Source: Clostridiaceae bacterium (GTDB lineage: Bacteria > Bacillota > Clostridia > Oscillospirales > QAMX01). Taken from it: DNA of 14,392 nucleotides. Shown one piece after another: positions 1 to 6,548 of this stretch (the stretch's first letter is position 1; each line of letters opens with the position of its first letter). The translations under genes and the position numbers were made by a program. The notes under the pieces are model-generated. The model had not been told where the DNA came from. It saw only the letters and a program-made list of their open reading frames with translations, and did not search any database. The stretch spans positions 1 through 14,392 of the forward strand of contig JAEDGJ010000052.1 in the NCBI GenBank assembly GCA_016297585.1. Direction: 5' to 3'.

Positions 1-532
1 CTACGAGCTGTGCCGGCCGGTCGATCTGTACGGGATGTGGTTCGCGCGCTTTCTCGGGCAGCGGCTCTCGGGCACCGCGCTGCGCTGCGTGCCGGTGCTC
101 GCCGTCGCGGCGTTCCTGCCCGCGCCCTACCGCATGACGCTGCCGGAAAGTGCGGCGCATTTCGCGCTCTTTGCCGCGGCGCTGCTGCTCTCGGCGCTGC
201 TCGGCACCGCGCTGGTCGTGCTGATCTACGTCCTCACGGTCAAAACGCTCCAGTTCGCGGGTCCCTCCTGCGCCGTGGGCACGCTCTCGGAGTTCTTCTC
301 CGGCGAGCTCATCGCGATCCCGTTCATGCCGCTGCCGCTGCAGAAGATCGCCTATGCGCTGCCGTTCCGCTACCTCGCGGACTTCCCCTACCGCCTCTAC
401 ACCGGCGCGATCCCGCTGTCGGAGGGGCTTGTGTCGCTCGGCATCTCGGCGGCGTGGACGCTCGCGCTCATCGCGCTCGGCGCGGGACTGCTGCGGCACT
501 TCCTGCGGCGCGCCGTGATACAGGGAGGGTGA
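1..532 (+). CDS. ABC exporter permease, DUF990/ABC-2 type (5'-truncated by window edge)
   Basis: The reading frame is already open at base 2 and ends with TGA at 530-532, so only the last ~176 residues are present. The visible start (Y-E-L-C-R-P-V-D-L-Y) contains the 'RP.dLY..wf.r' element typical of the COG4587 half of DUF990 permeases (ABC2_membrane_6 family). Long hydrophobic stretches follow, around visible residues 25-45, 55-85 and 140-165, with a polar loop between them (F-F-S-G-E-L-I-A-I-P-F). This is a membrane subunit of an export-type ABC transporter; the ATPase gene is expected upstream of the window, as in the usual ATPase-permease-permease order. The next permease starts 5 bases after the stop. 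The transported substrate is unknown; family members are often annotated only as uncharacterised or as multidrug/antibiotic exporters. An internal ATG at 47 is not a likely start because the frame is conserved upstream of it. Confidence 0.85.
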   Translation, partial: YELCRPVDLYGMWFARFLGQRLSGTALRCVPVLAVAAFLPAPYRMTLPESAAHFALFAAALLLSALLGTALVVLIYVLTVKTLQFAGPSCAVGTLSEFFSGELIAIPFMPLPLQKIAYALPFRYLADFPYRLYTGAIPLSEGLVSLGISAAWTLALIALGAGLLRHFLRRAVIQGG

Positions 533-537
533 GTCAC

Positions 538-1323
538 ATGAACGGCCTGCGGCTTTGGACACGCTTTATCCGCATTCACATCCGCTCGAGCCTCGAGTAC
601 CCCGCCTCCTTCTGGATGGCGGCGCTTTCGCAGTTTACCGCGTCGTTTCTCCATATCGTCGGCGTATTTTTAATGTTTTCCTTCTTCGGGAGCCTGCGGG
701 GCTGGTCGTTCTGGGAGACCGCCCTCGCCGCGGGCATCGTGCAGACGGCGTACCCCCTCGCGGAATGCCTCGCGCGCGGCTTCGACTCGTTTTCCTCGCT
801 CGTGCGCTCCGGCGGCTTCGATACGGTGCTCCTGCGCCCCCGCAGCATCCTTTTACAGGTGTTCTGCTCCCGCTTCGAGCTCTCGCGCGCCGGGCGCTTC
901 CTCGAGGGCGTCTGCGTCCTCGGCGCCGCGGTCTCCCGGCTTCCCGCCGTGCGCACCCCTGCGCATCTCGCCGTCCTCGTCCTCATGGTGCTCGGCGGCG
1001 CGGCGGCGTTTGCCGGCGTCTTCATCCTCGGCGCGGCGCTCTCGTTTTTCACGGTGCAGGGGCTCGAGGTCGTCAACGTCTTCACCGACGGCGGCCGCGA
1101 GATCACCCAGTACCCGATGGACATCTACAAGCGCGCCTATCTCGTCTTCTTCACCGCCGTCATCCCCTACGCCTGCACCTTCTACTGGCCGCTTCTGACC
1201 GTCACCGGACGCAGCGCAGACCCGCTCTGCGCGCTCGCGCCGCTCGCGGGCTTCGTCTTTGCCGTCCCCTGCGCATGGATCTTCCTCCGCGCGTCGCGGC
1301 GCTACCGCTCCACCGGCTCGTAA
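538..1323 (+). CDS. ABC exporter permease, DUF990/ABC-2 type (COG3694-like)
   Basis: A 261-residue integral membrane protein, normal length for the family. The ATG at 538 follows a GGAGG-containing stretch (523-529) and lies 5 bases after the preceding permease's stop, so the two are co-transcribed and probably translationally coupled. Family marks are the 'G-W-S-F-W-E' segment near residue 57, the 'R-G-F-D-S-F-S-S-L-V-R-S-G-G-F-D-T-V-L-L-R-P-R' cytoplasmic loop near residues 78-100, and the 'F-T-D-G-G-R-E-I-T-Q-Y-P-M-D-I-Y' segment before the last membrane spans, all characteristic of COG3694 permeases. Together with the upstream gene it would form the heterodimeric membrane part of one exporter. 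The frame is open upstream as far as base 10, but that part overlaps the real upstream gene in another frame and shows no family similarity, so it is not part of the protein. Substrate unknown. Confidence 0.88.
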   Translation: MNGLRLWTRFIRIHIRSSLEYPASFWMAALSQFTASFLHIVGVFLMFSFFGSLRGWSFWETALAAGIVQTAYPLAECLARGFDSFSSLVRSGGFDTVLLRPRSILLQVFCSRFELSRAGRFLEGVCVLGAAVSRLPAVRTPAHLAVLVLMVLGGAAAFAGVFILGAALSFFTVQGLEVVNVFTDGGREITQYPMDIYKRAYLVFFTAVIPYACTFYWPLLTVTGRSADPLCALAPLAGFVFAVPCAWIFLRASRRYRSTGS

Positions 1324-1330
1324 AAGGGAA

Positions 1331-1376
1331 AAAAGCCCGTCCTCACCCCGCAAAACGGGGCATAGGACGGGCTTTT
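1331..1376. terminator. Strong hairpin terminator after ABC permease operon
   Basis: A 13-base perfect stem (AAAAGCCCGTCCT at 1331-1343 with AGGACGGGCTTTT at 1364-1376) carries a second nested stem (CCCCG 1346-1350 with CGGGG 1356-1360). It starts 7 bases after the permease stop codon. The flanking A and T runs make it readable as a terminator in both directions, and it insulates the ABC operon from the sporulation-type gene that follows. Confidence 0.85.
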
Positions 1377-1431
1377 GCGGCTCCCGTGCGGCTTCCCGGA
1401 AAGAAAAATCGTCCGTTTTTTCATGTTTTTG

Positions 1432-1461
1432 GTATACGCCCCGCGCGCCTTGCCCATAATA
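1432..1461 (+). promoter_or_regulatory. Forespore-type (sigma-F/sigma-G-like) promoter for the LytM/SpoIIQ-like gene
   Basis: GTATA at 1432-1436 is followed after 18 bases by CATAATA at 1455-1461. GTATA fits the -35 of both forespore sigma factors (GYWTA or GHATR). CATAATA fits the sigma-G -10 (CATnnTA). Read as a sigma-F box from 1452 the -10 fits less well, but the 15-base spacing is right. No sigma-A pair with usual spacing is seen: TTGGTA at 1429 would be 20 bases from CATAAT. Transcription would start near 1467, leaving a very short leader that begins at the GGAGG of the gene. Consensus knowledge is from Bacillus subtilis; its use here is inference. Confidence 0.5.
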
Positions 1462-1485
1462 GCCGTCGGAGGTGTTATTTCACAC

Positions 1486-2262
1486 ATGAATTCGGAACCT
1501 GAAAAGCGCAAAGCTTCCCCGGCGCGGCAGTTTTGGGAAGACCGCGGCTTCTACCTGGTGCTGCTGCTCTGCGTCGCCGCCATCGGCGTCGCGGGCTATG
1601 TCTTCTTCTTCGCCGACACGAACCCGGCCGAGACCGTCGCCTATACGACGGCCGGCGACCCCGCGGCAGTCCTCGAGCCCTGGGCGACGGGCGGTCTGCC
1701 CGCGCTGACGACGACCGCCGGTCTCGAGCCCGCGTTCGGCGGCATCCCCGCCCAGACGGGCACGTCCGCGCCGCAGACCACCGCCGCATCCACCGCCGCG
1801 CAGGCTACCGCCGCCGCGACAGGGACGACGGCCGCGAAATCCGTCCGCCCGAGCTTCTTCGTCTCCCCCGTCCCCGGCGAGATCCTCGCGGCCTTCTCCG
1901 GCGACGAGCTCGTCTATGACCGCACGATGAGCGACTGGCGCACCCACAACGGCACCGACTTCGCCTGCGCCGACGGCGACCGCGTCACCGCCGTGGCCGA
2001 CGGCACCGTGCAGGACATCTACACCGACGAATACTACGGCACGAGCGTCCTGCTGTCCCACGGCGGCGGCCTGCAGACCGTCTACACCGGCCTCGCCGCC
2101 GATCCCGCCGTGACCATCGGCCAGACCGTCACCGCGGGCGACGTCATCGGCTCCGTCGACTCCGGCGTCCTCTTCGAAAACGCCCTCCCCGCGCATCTGC
2201 ATCTCGAGATGCTCTCCGACGGCGTGCGCATCGACCCGATGAGCGTCCTGCCCTCGGACTGA
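1486..2262 (+). CDS. Membrane-anchored LytM/M23-domain protein, probable SpoIIQ
   Basis: 258 residues. A short basic N-terminus is followed by one membrane segment (about 22-43), an Ala/Thr/Pro-rich linker (about 50-120) and a C-terminal LytM domain (about 125-258). The domain keeps the metal motif H154-N-G-T-D158 and the H237-L-H239 pair, but the usual Y-x-H histidine is replaced (Y200-T-G202), so hydrolase activity is doubtful. The combination 'ELVYDRTMSDWRTHNGTD' plus anchor, length and missing histidine matches clostridial SpoIIQ, the forespore membrane protein that binds mother-cell SpoIIIAH across the intermembrane space during engulfment. The ATG at 1486 is preceded by GGAGG at 1468-1472 (13-base gap, rather long). 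An upstream TTG at 1375 lies in the preceding terminator and is rejected. The gene stands alone, not in the spoIID-spoIIQ order known from several clostridia. The alternative is a generic M23 endopeptidase. Confidence 0.72.
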   Translation: MNSEPEKRKASPARQFWEDRGFYLVLLLCVAAIGVAGYVFFFADTNPAETVAYTTAGDPAAVLEPWATGGLPALTTTAGLEPAFGGIPAQTGTSAPQTTAASTAAQATAAATGTTAAKSVRPSFFVSPVPGEILAAFSGDELVYDRTMSDWRTHNGTDFACADGDRVTAVADGTVQDIYTDEYYGTSVLLSHGGGLQTVYTGLAADPAVTIGQTVTAGDVIGSVDSGVLFENALPAHLHLEMLSDGVRIDPMSVLPSD

Positions 2263-2271
2263 AAAAAACTC

Positions 2272-2328
2272 TTTTGCGCCGCAAAACGCGAGCCGTCCCC
2301 TTTTTATCCCGGGGACGGCTCGTTTTTT
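2272..2328. terminator. Bidirectional terminator between spoIIQ-like gene and ppk1
   Basis: A 12-base perfect stem (CGAGCCGTCCCC 2289-2300 with GGGGACGGCTCG 2311-2322) is followed on the plus strand by six T (2323-2328). A smaller stem just upstream (TTTTGC 2272-2277 with GCAAAA 2281-2286) has seven A on its left side, giving a T-run on the minus strand. The two genes converge here, and the T-run overlaps the ppk1 stop codon (TAA at 2329-2327 on the minus strand). Confidence 0.85.
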
Positions 2329-4447
2329 ACTTTTTTGCGAGCTTCCGGAGCTTTTTCCGAAGCTTTCCGAGCAGGCTGCCCGCCGACGCGCCGGCATTTT
2401 CCTCCGCGCGTGCGCGGAAGAACTCCTGGCTGTCAAACGGCGACGCCTCGCCCGCGCCGCGCAGCGTATAGCTGCCGTCCGGCAGCATGATGCGCGCCTT
2501 CACGTTGTCCGCAAGCGACGCCTCCACATCCTCGTAGACGCGTCTGGCGATGGCGGGGTCGAGCAGCGGCGCCGCGACCTCCACGCGCCGCTGCATGTTG
2601 CGCGTCATGAAGTCCGCCGAGGCGATGTAGACCTTCCGCTCCGCGCCCGTGCCGAAGCAGTACACGCGCGAATGCTCCAGATAGCGCCCCACGATGCTGA
2701 TGATGGAGATGTTCTCCGTCTGCCCCGTCACGCCCGGCAGCAGGCAGCAGATGCCGCGCACGATCATCCGCACGCGCACGCCCGCCTGCGACGCCCGCAC
2801 CAGCGCCTCGATCATGTCGTTGTCCGTCACCGAATTGACCTTGACGAGGATCTCGCCGCCGCGTCCGAGCCGCGCCTTGGCGATCTCGCCGTCGATCGCG
2901 CGCAGCAGCACGGTCTTCATGCAGTGCGGCGCGACCAGAAGCGTCTTATAGTCGTCGCCGAGGACGCCCATGCCGAGGTTGTTGAACAGCTTCGCCGCGT
3001 CGGCCGCGATCGCGGGGTTCGCCGTCATCAGCGAGTAGTCCGTATAGACGTTCGCGGTCTTTTCGTTGTAGTTGCCGGTGCCGATCTGCGTGATGTAGGA
3101 GACGCGCCCCTTCTCGCGGCGCGTGATCAGGCAGATCTTCGAATGCACCTTGTAGCCGTCCGGCCCGTAGAGGATGCGCACGCCCGATTCCTCGAGCTTC
3201 TGCGCCCAGTTGATGTTGTTCTCCTCGTCAAAGCGCGCGCGCAGCTCGAGCAGGATCGTCACGTCCTTGCCGTTTTCGGCGGCGTTGATGAGCGAATCGA
3301 TCAGGCGCGACTCTCTGCCGACGCGGTAGAGCGTCAGACGGATGGAGGTGACGTATTTGTCCTCGCTGGCCTCGCGGATGAGGTTGACGAAGGGCTTGAA
3401 GCTGTCGTAGGGGTAGTTTAAGAGCAGGTCGCCGTGCTGGATGCGGCGGATCATGCTCGTCTTTTTGGAAAGTCCCGCGGGATAGCGCGGATGGTGGGGC
3501 GTCCACGAGAGCCGCTTCGTCAGCGCGGAGGGCAGCTTGTCCCCCAGCGCGTAGACATAGCGCATCTCGAGCGGCGACGTCGACGAGAACACCTGCGTCT
3601 CGCGCAGCCGGAGCTTTTCCCGGAAGTACGCGCGCATCTCCTCCGAGCTGTCCCCCAGAAGCTCCAGCCGCACGGCGGCGAGCCGCTTTCTCTTGCGGAG
3701 GATCTCCTTCATATAGTCGCGGTAGTCGGCGTCCTGGTTATAGAGCTGCTCGTCGGTGTTGATGTCCGCGTTGCGCGTCACGCAGAAGACGACGGCCTCG
3801 CGCACCTCGTACATCGGGAATACCGACGCCGCGCGCGCGGCGATGACCTCCTCGGCCAGACAATAGCGGTGCGCCTCGTCGCCCGGCAGGAAGATCAGGC
3901 GGTCGAGCGCCGCGGGGACCGGGATCAGCCCGAACAGCGGCTCGTCCCCGCCCGGCTGCGCAAGCCGCACCGCGACGTGGAGCTGCTTATTCGGCAGATG
4001 CGGGAACGGATGCCGGGAGTCGACGATCGACGGGGACAAAAGCGGCCAGATCTCCCGCTCGAAGATGGCGTCGAGCGCCTGACGGTCGGCGTCCTCCGTC
4101 ACGCGGCGCAGATGGACGACGCCCTCCTGCGCCAGCGCCTCGGTCACGGCGTCGTAGCAGGCGTCGCGCCGCGCCGTCAGCACGCGCGTGCGGGCATAGA
4201 TCGCCTCGAGCTGCTCGGCGGGCGTCATATGCGTCTTCGTATCGAGCAGCGGCACCGCCAGCAGCGCCTGGTCGTAGAGCGTGCCGACGCGCACCATGAA
4301 GAACTCGTCGTAATTCGATTCGAAAATGGAAATGAACTTCAGCCGCTCGTACAGCGGCGTCGCGGCGCACATCGATTCCTCGAGCACGCGCTCGTTGAAT
4401 TTCAGCCAGCTCAGTTCCCGATTGACATAGATAGACTGGGTTTCCAT
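2327..4447 (-). CDS. ppk1: Polyphosphate kinase (PPK1)
   Basis: 706 residues, full length for PPK1. It reversibly moves the terminal phosphate of ATP onto inorganic polyphosphate. The N-terminal domain opens with the diagnostic 'Y-V-N-R-E-L-S-W-L-K-F-N-E-R-V-L-E-E' (7-24) and 'F-I-S-I-F-E-S-N-Y-D-E-F-F-M-V-R' (38-53). A head domain follows, then two phospholipase-D-like catalytic domains. The autophosphorylated histidine is in K-V-H435-S-K; the second essential histidine is in E-H592-S-R. The ATP/phosphate motifs 'R-F-D-E-E-N-N-I-N-W-A' (405-415) and 'I-G-T-G-N-Y-N-E-K-T-A' (455-465) are intact. The C-terminal ~35 residues are a lysine-rich tail. The ATG at 4447 has only a weak ribosome site (GGTGAC region, 4454-4459), but the family start motif begins right there. 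No ppx/gppA neighbour is present. Transcribed alone from a sigma-A promoter at 4492-4519. Confidence 0.97.
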   Translation of the reverse strand: METQSIYVNRELSWLKFNERVLEESMCAATPLYERLKFISIFESNYDEFFMVRVGTLYDQALLAVPLLDTKTHMTPAEQLEAIYARTRVLTARRDACYDAVTEALAQEGVVHLRRVTEDADRQALDAIFEREIWPLLSPSIVDSRHPFPHLPNKQLHVAVRLAQPGGDEPLFGLIPVPAALDRLIFLPGDEAHRYCLAEEVIAARAASVFPMYEVREAVVFCVTRNADINTDEQLYNQDADYRDYMKEILRKRKRLAAVRLELLGDSSEEMRAYFREKLRLRETQVFSSTSPLEMRYVYALGDKLPSALTKRLSWTPHHPRYPAGLSKKTSMIRRIQHGDLLLNYPYDSFKPFVNLIREASEDKYVTSIRLTLYRVGRESRLIDSLINAAENGKDVTILLELRARFDEENNINWAQKLEESGVRILYGPDGYKVHSKICLITRREKGRVSYITQIGTGNYNEKTANVYTDYSLMTANPAIAADAAKLFNNLGMGVLGDDYKTLLVAPHCMKTVLLRAIDGEIAKARLGRGGEILVKVNSVTDNDMIEALVRASQAGVRVRMIVRGICCLLPGVTGQTENISIISIVGRYLEHSRVYCFGTGAERKVYIASADFMTRNMQRRVEVAAPLLDPAIARRVYEDVEASLADNVKARIMLPDGSYTLRGAGEASPFDSQEFFRARAEENAGASAGSLLGKLRKKLRKLAKK

Positions 4448-4491
4448 AAAAAAGTCACCATACCCACCGTAATAAGAGGGAGCCTTCCTCT

Positions 4492-4519
4492 ATTTTAACA
4501 CGGATTTCCAGTTTGGCAA
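4492..4519 (-). promoter_or_regulatory. Sigma-A promoter of ppk1
   Basis: On the minus strand, TTGCCA (4519-4514) is followed after 16 bases by TAAAAT (4497-4492), each 5 of 6 to consensus, with an extended TGT before the -10. Transcription would start near 4485, giving a ~38-base leader. A short stem (AAGAGGG/TCCTCTA, about 4475-4491) lies at the start of that leader. Confidence 0.7.
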
Positions 4520-4563
4520 GAGCAAAATCCGCGATTCGTACTAATTTCCGCGCGATTTTTTGG

Positions 4564-4592
4564 TTGCGCTCTGTGAAAAAGCATGATACAAT
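4564..4592 (+). promoter_or_regulatory. Sigma-A promoter (extended -10) of the dus operon
   Basis: TTGCGC (4564-4569), a 17-base gap, then TACAAT (4587-4592) preceded by TGA, an extended -10. The -35 is weak (3 of 6). The start would be near 4599, about 45 bases before the dus ATG. It lies back to back with the ppk1 promoter in the same 198-base gap; the two -35 boxes are 44 bases apart. No other gene is visible in that gap. Confidence 0.65.
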
Positions 4593-4645
4593 AGGCAAAA
4601 ACCCCGGGCAGAGGGCATTTCCCCGCAGACAGAGGAGGACGGCAT

Positions 4646-5617
4646 ATGACCAAGATCGGCGGCGTACCCATTCCCGGACGCACGGCGCTCGCACCGATGG
4701 CGGGCGTGACCGACCATGCCTACCGGATGATCTGCCGCCGCTGCGGCGCGCCGTTCACCGTCACGGAGATGGTCAGCGCCAAGGGGCTGCTGTTTGATGA
4801 CCGGAAGACGGCGGAGCTTTTATACTGCGGGGGCGAGTCCCCCGTCTCCGCGCAGATCTTCGGCTCGGACCCCGACGACATCCGCGCCGCCGCACCGAAG
4901 GCCGTCGCGCTCTCCGGCGCGCAGCTTTTAGACCTCAATATGGGCTGCCCGATGCCCAAGATCACCGGCAACGGCGAGGGCTCGGCGCTGATGAAGGATC
5001 CCGCGCGCGCCGAGGCGATCGTCCGCGCGGCGGTGTCCTCGGCGGGGGTGCCGGTCACGGTCAAATGCCGGCTCGGCTGGGACAGCTTCACCGCCGACGA
5101 GTTCGCGCGCCGCATGGAAGCCGCGGGCGCCGCCGCCGTCTGCGTCCACGGACGCACGCGGGAGCAGTATTACGGCGGAGAGGCCGACTGGGACGCCATC
5201 GCGCGCGTCGTGCGCGCCGTATCCGTCCCCGTCATCGCCTCGGGCGACGTCGCGGAGCCGGAGGACGCCGTGCGCATCCTCGACCGGACGGGCGCGGCGA
5301 TGTGCATGATCGGCCGCGCAAGCTACGGCAACCCGTGGATCTTCGGACGCGCGGAAGCCGCGCTGCGGGGCGAGCCCGTGCCGCCGCTGCCGCCGTTTGC
5401 CGAACGCATCGCGCTCGCGCGCGAGCATATGGCGCTCGCCATCGCCGAAAAGGGGGAACGCCGCGCCGTCATGGAGTCGCGCCACCACGTCGCGTGGTAC
5501 TGCAAGGGTCTGCCGGGCGCCGCGGCGCTGCGTGCGCGCGTCAGCAGCCTGTCCACCGCGGACGAGATGTACGCGCTGCTGGACGAAATCATGGAACGAG
5601 GGAGGAATCTGCCGTGA
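4646..5617 (+). CDS. dus: tRNA-dihydrouridine synthase (DusB-like)
   Basis: 323 residues, normal for the bacterial Dus family. This FMN enzyme reduces specific uridines in the tRNA D-loop to dihydrouridine with NADPH. Seen in order: 'L-A-P-M-A-G-V-T-D' (15-23, FMN site), 'D-L-N-M-G-C101-P' with the catalytic cysteine, 'V-T-V-K140-C-R-L-G-W-D', 'V-H168-G-R170-T-R-E-Q-Y-Y-G-G', 'V-I-A-S-G-D-V' (196-202) and 'M-I-G-R-A-S-Y-G-N-P-W-I-F' (221-233, FMN phosphate). The 'GNPWIF' ending points to the DusB branch. The ATG at 4646 follows a perfect AGGAGG (4633-4638) with a 7-base gap. It is the first gene of the operon behind the promoter at 4564-4592. Its TGA overlaps the GTG start of the kinase gene by 4 bases, so the two are translationally coupled although their functions look unrelated. 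Confidence 0.96.
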   Translation: MTKIGGVPIPGRTALAPMAGVTDHAYRMICRRCGAPFTVTEMVSAKGLLFDDRKTAELLYCGGESPVSAQIFGSDPDDIRAAAPKAVALSGAQLLDLNMGCPMPKITGNGEGSALMKDPARAEAIVRAAVSSAGVPVTVKCRLGWDSFTADEFARRMEAAGAAAVCVHGRTREQYYGGEADWDAIARVVRAVSVPVIASGDVAEPEDAVRILDRTGAAMCMIGRASYGNPWIFGRAEAALRGEPVPPLPPFAERIALAREHMALAIAEKGERRAVMESRHHVAWYCKGLPGAAALRARVSSLSTADEMYALLDEIMERGRNLP

Positions 5618-6519
5618 TCACCATCGGCATCGACGGCGGGGGCACGAAGACCCGCGCCGCCGCGCTCGACGCGCAGGGAAACGTCCTCGCCGAGAGCGTT
5701 TCCGGAAGCTTGAACCACTATGTCGCCGGTATGGACGCCGCCGTCGGGCATCTGCGGGACGCCGTCCGCGCGCTGGACGTCTGCCCGTCCGACATCGCCG
5801 CCGCCGGGATCGGCAATCCGGCGCTCGACGACCTCTCCGACGACGATTCGCGCGACGAATTTCTCGACCGGGTGCGCCGCGCGGGCATTTTCCCCGCCCA
5901 CACCCGCCTGTTCATGAAAAGCGACGTCTACATGGCGCTCTACGGCCATACGCGCGGCGCACCCGGCGTCCTGATCGTCGCCGGCACCGGCTCGATGGGC
6001 GTCGCGCTCGACGCGCAGGGACGGATCTCCGTCGCCGGCGGCTGGGGCGTGCCGTCCGAGGACCCCGGCTCCGGCTACTGGATCGCGGCGTCCGCGCTCC
6101 GCGCCGTTTTTGACGCGTCCGACGGCATCGCGCCGCCCACCGCGCTCACCGCCGCCGCGCTCTCCCACTTCGGCGTGTCCGCTCCCCGCGACCTGATCGG
6201 CATCCTGAACGCGCCCGACATGCGCCGCGACACCATCGCGGGCTTTGCCTCCGCCGTCACGGCGCTCGACGACCCCGCGGCGCTCGCCATCGCCGAACGC
6301 GCGGGCGTCCGGCTCGCCGCCTGCGCCGCCGCGCTGCTCGAGCGCATCCGCATCCCGGACGCGCCCGTCGGCATCTTCGGCGGCATCCTGACCCACGCCG
6401 CGCCCGTGCGCCGCGCGTTTGGCGACGCTCTCCGCGCGTCCCATCCCGCAAGCCCCGTCGGCATCCCCGCCTTTCCGCCGGAGATCGGCGCGGCGCACTA
6501 TGCGGCCGATCATCTATAA
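5614..6519 (+). CDS. BadF/BadG-type sugar kinase, N-acetylglucosamine kinase-like
   Basis: 301 residues, starting at a GTG (5614) that shares GTGA with the dus stop. GGAGG at 5601-5605 gives an 8-base gap, and the family's N-terminal phosphate motif begins at once (I-D7-G-G-G-T-K-T13), so the start is secure. Further ASKHA-fold marks are K-S-D104 (candidate catalytic aspartate), the second phosphate motif A123-G-T-G-S127 and 'G-G-W-G' (142-145). The family's 'GDEGSGYWIG' appears as 'SEDPGSGYWIA' (148-158), a modest departure. Known relatives phosphorylate N-acetylglucosamine or related amino sugars with ATP; others in the superfamily activate 2-hydroxyacyl-CoA dehydratases, but those carry a [4Fe-4S] cysteine pattern not seen here. 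Context with an aminotransferase and an amidase supports an amino-sugar substrate. No signal peptide, so cytoplasmic. Confidence 0.82.
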   Translation: MITIGIDGGGTKTRAAALDAQGNVLAESVSGSLNHYVAGMDAAVGHLRDAVRALDVCPSDIAAAGIGNPALDDLSDDDSRDEFLDRVRRAGIFPAHTRLFMKSDVYMALYGHTRGAPGVLIVAGTGSMGVALDAQGRISVAGGWGVPSEDPGSGYWIAASALRAVFDASDGIAPPTALTAAALSHFGVSAPRDLIGILNAPDMRRDTIAGFASAVTALDDPAALAIAERAGVRLAACAAALLERIRIPDAPVGIFGGILTHAAPVRRAFGDALRASHPASPVGIPAFPPEIGAAHYAADHL

Positions 6520-6548
6520 AAATCCCTCTTAAAAAAGGAGACCTCTTT

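Noticed and set aside
10..537. Upstream extension of the second permease frame
   Set aside because: It overlaps the real upstream permease in another frame, is Arg/Ala-rich and shows no membrane or family pattern; the ATG at 538 has a proper ribosome site.
1375..1485. TTG start extending the LytM protein by 37 residues
   Set aside because: It begins in the preceding terminator and runs across the promoter; the added residues are not family-like.
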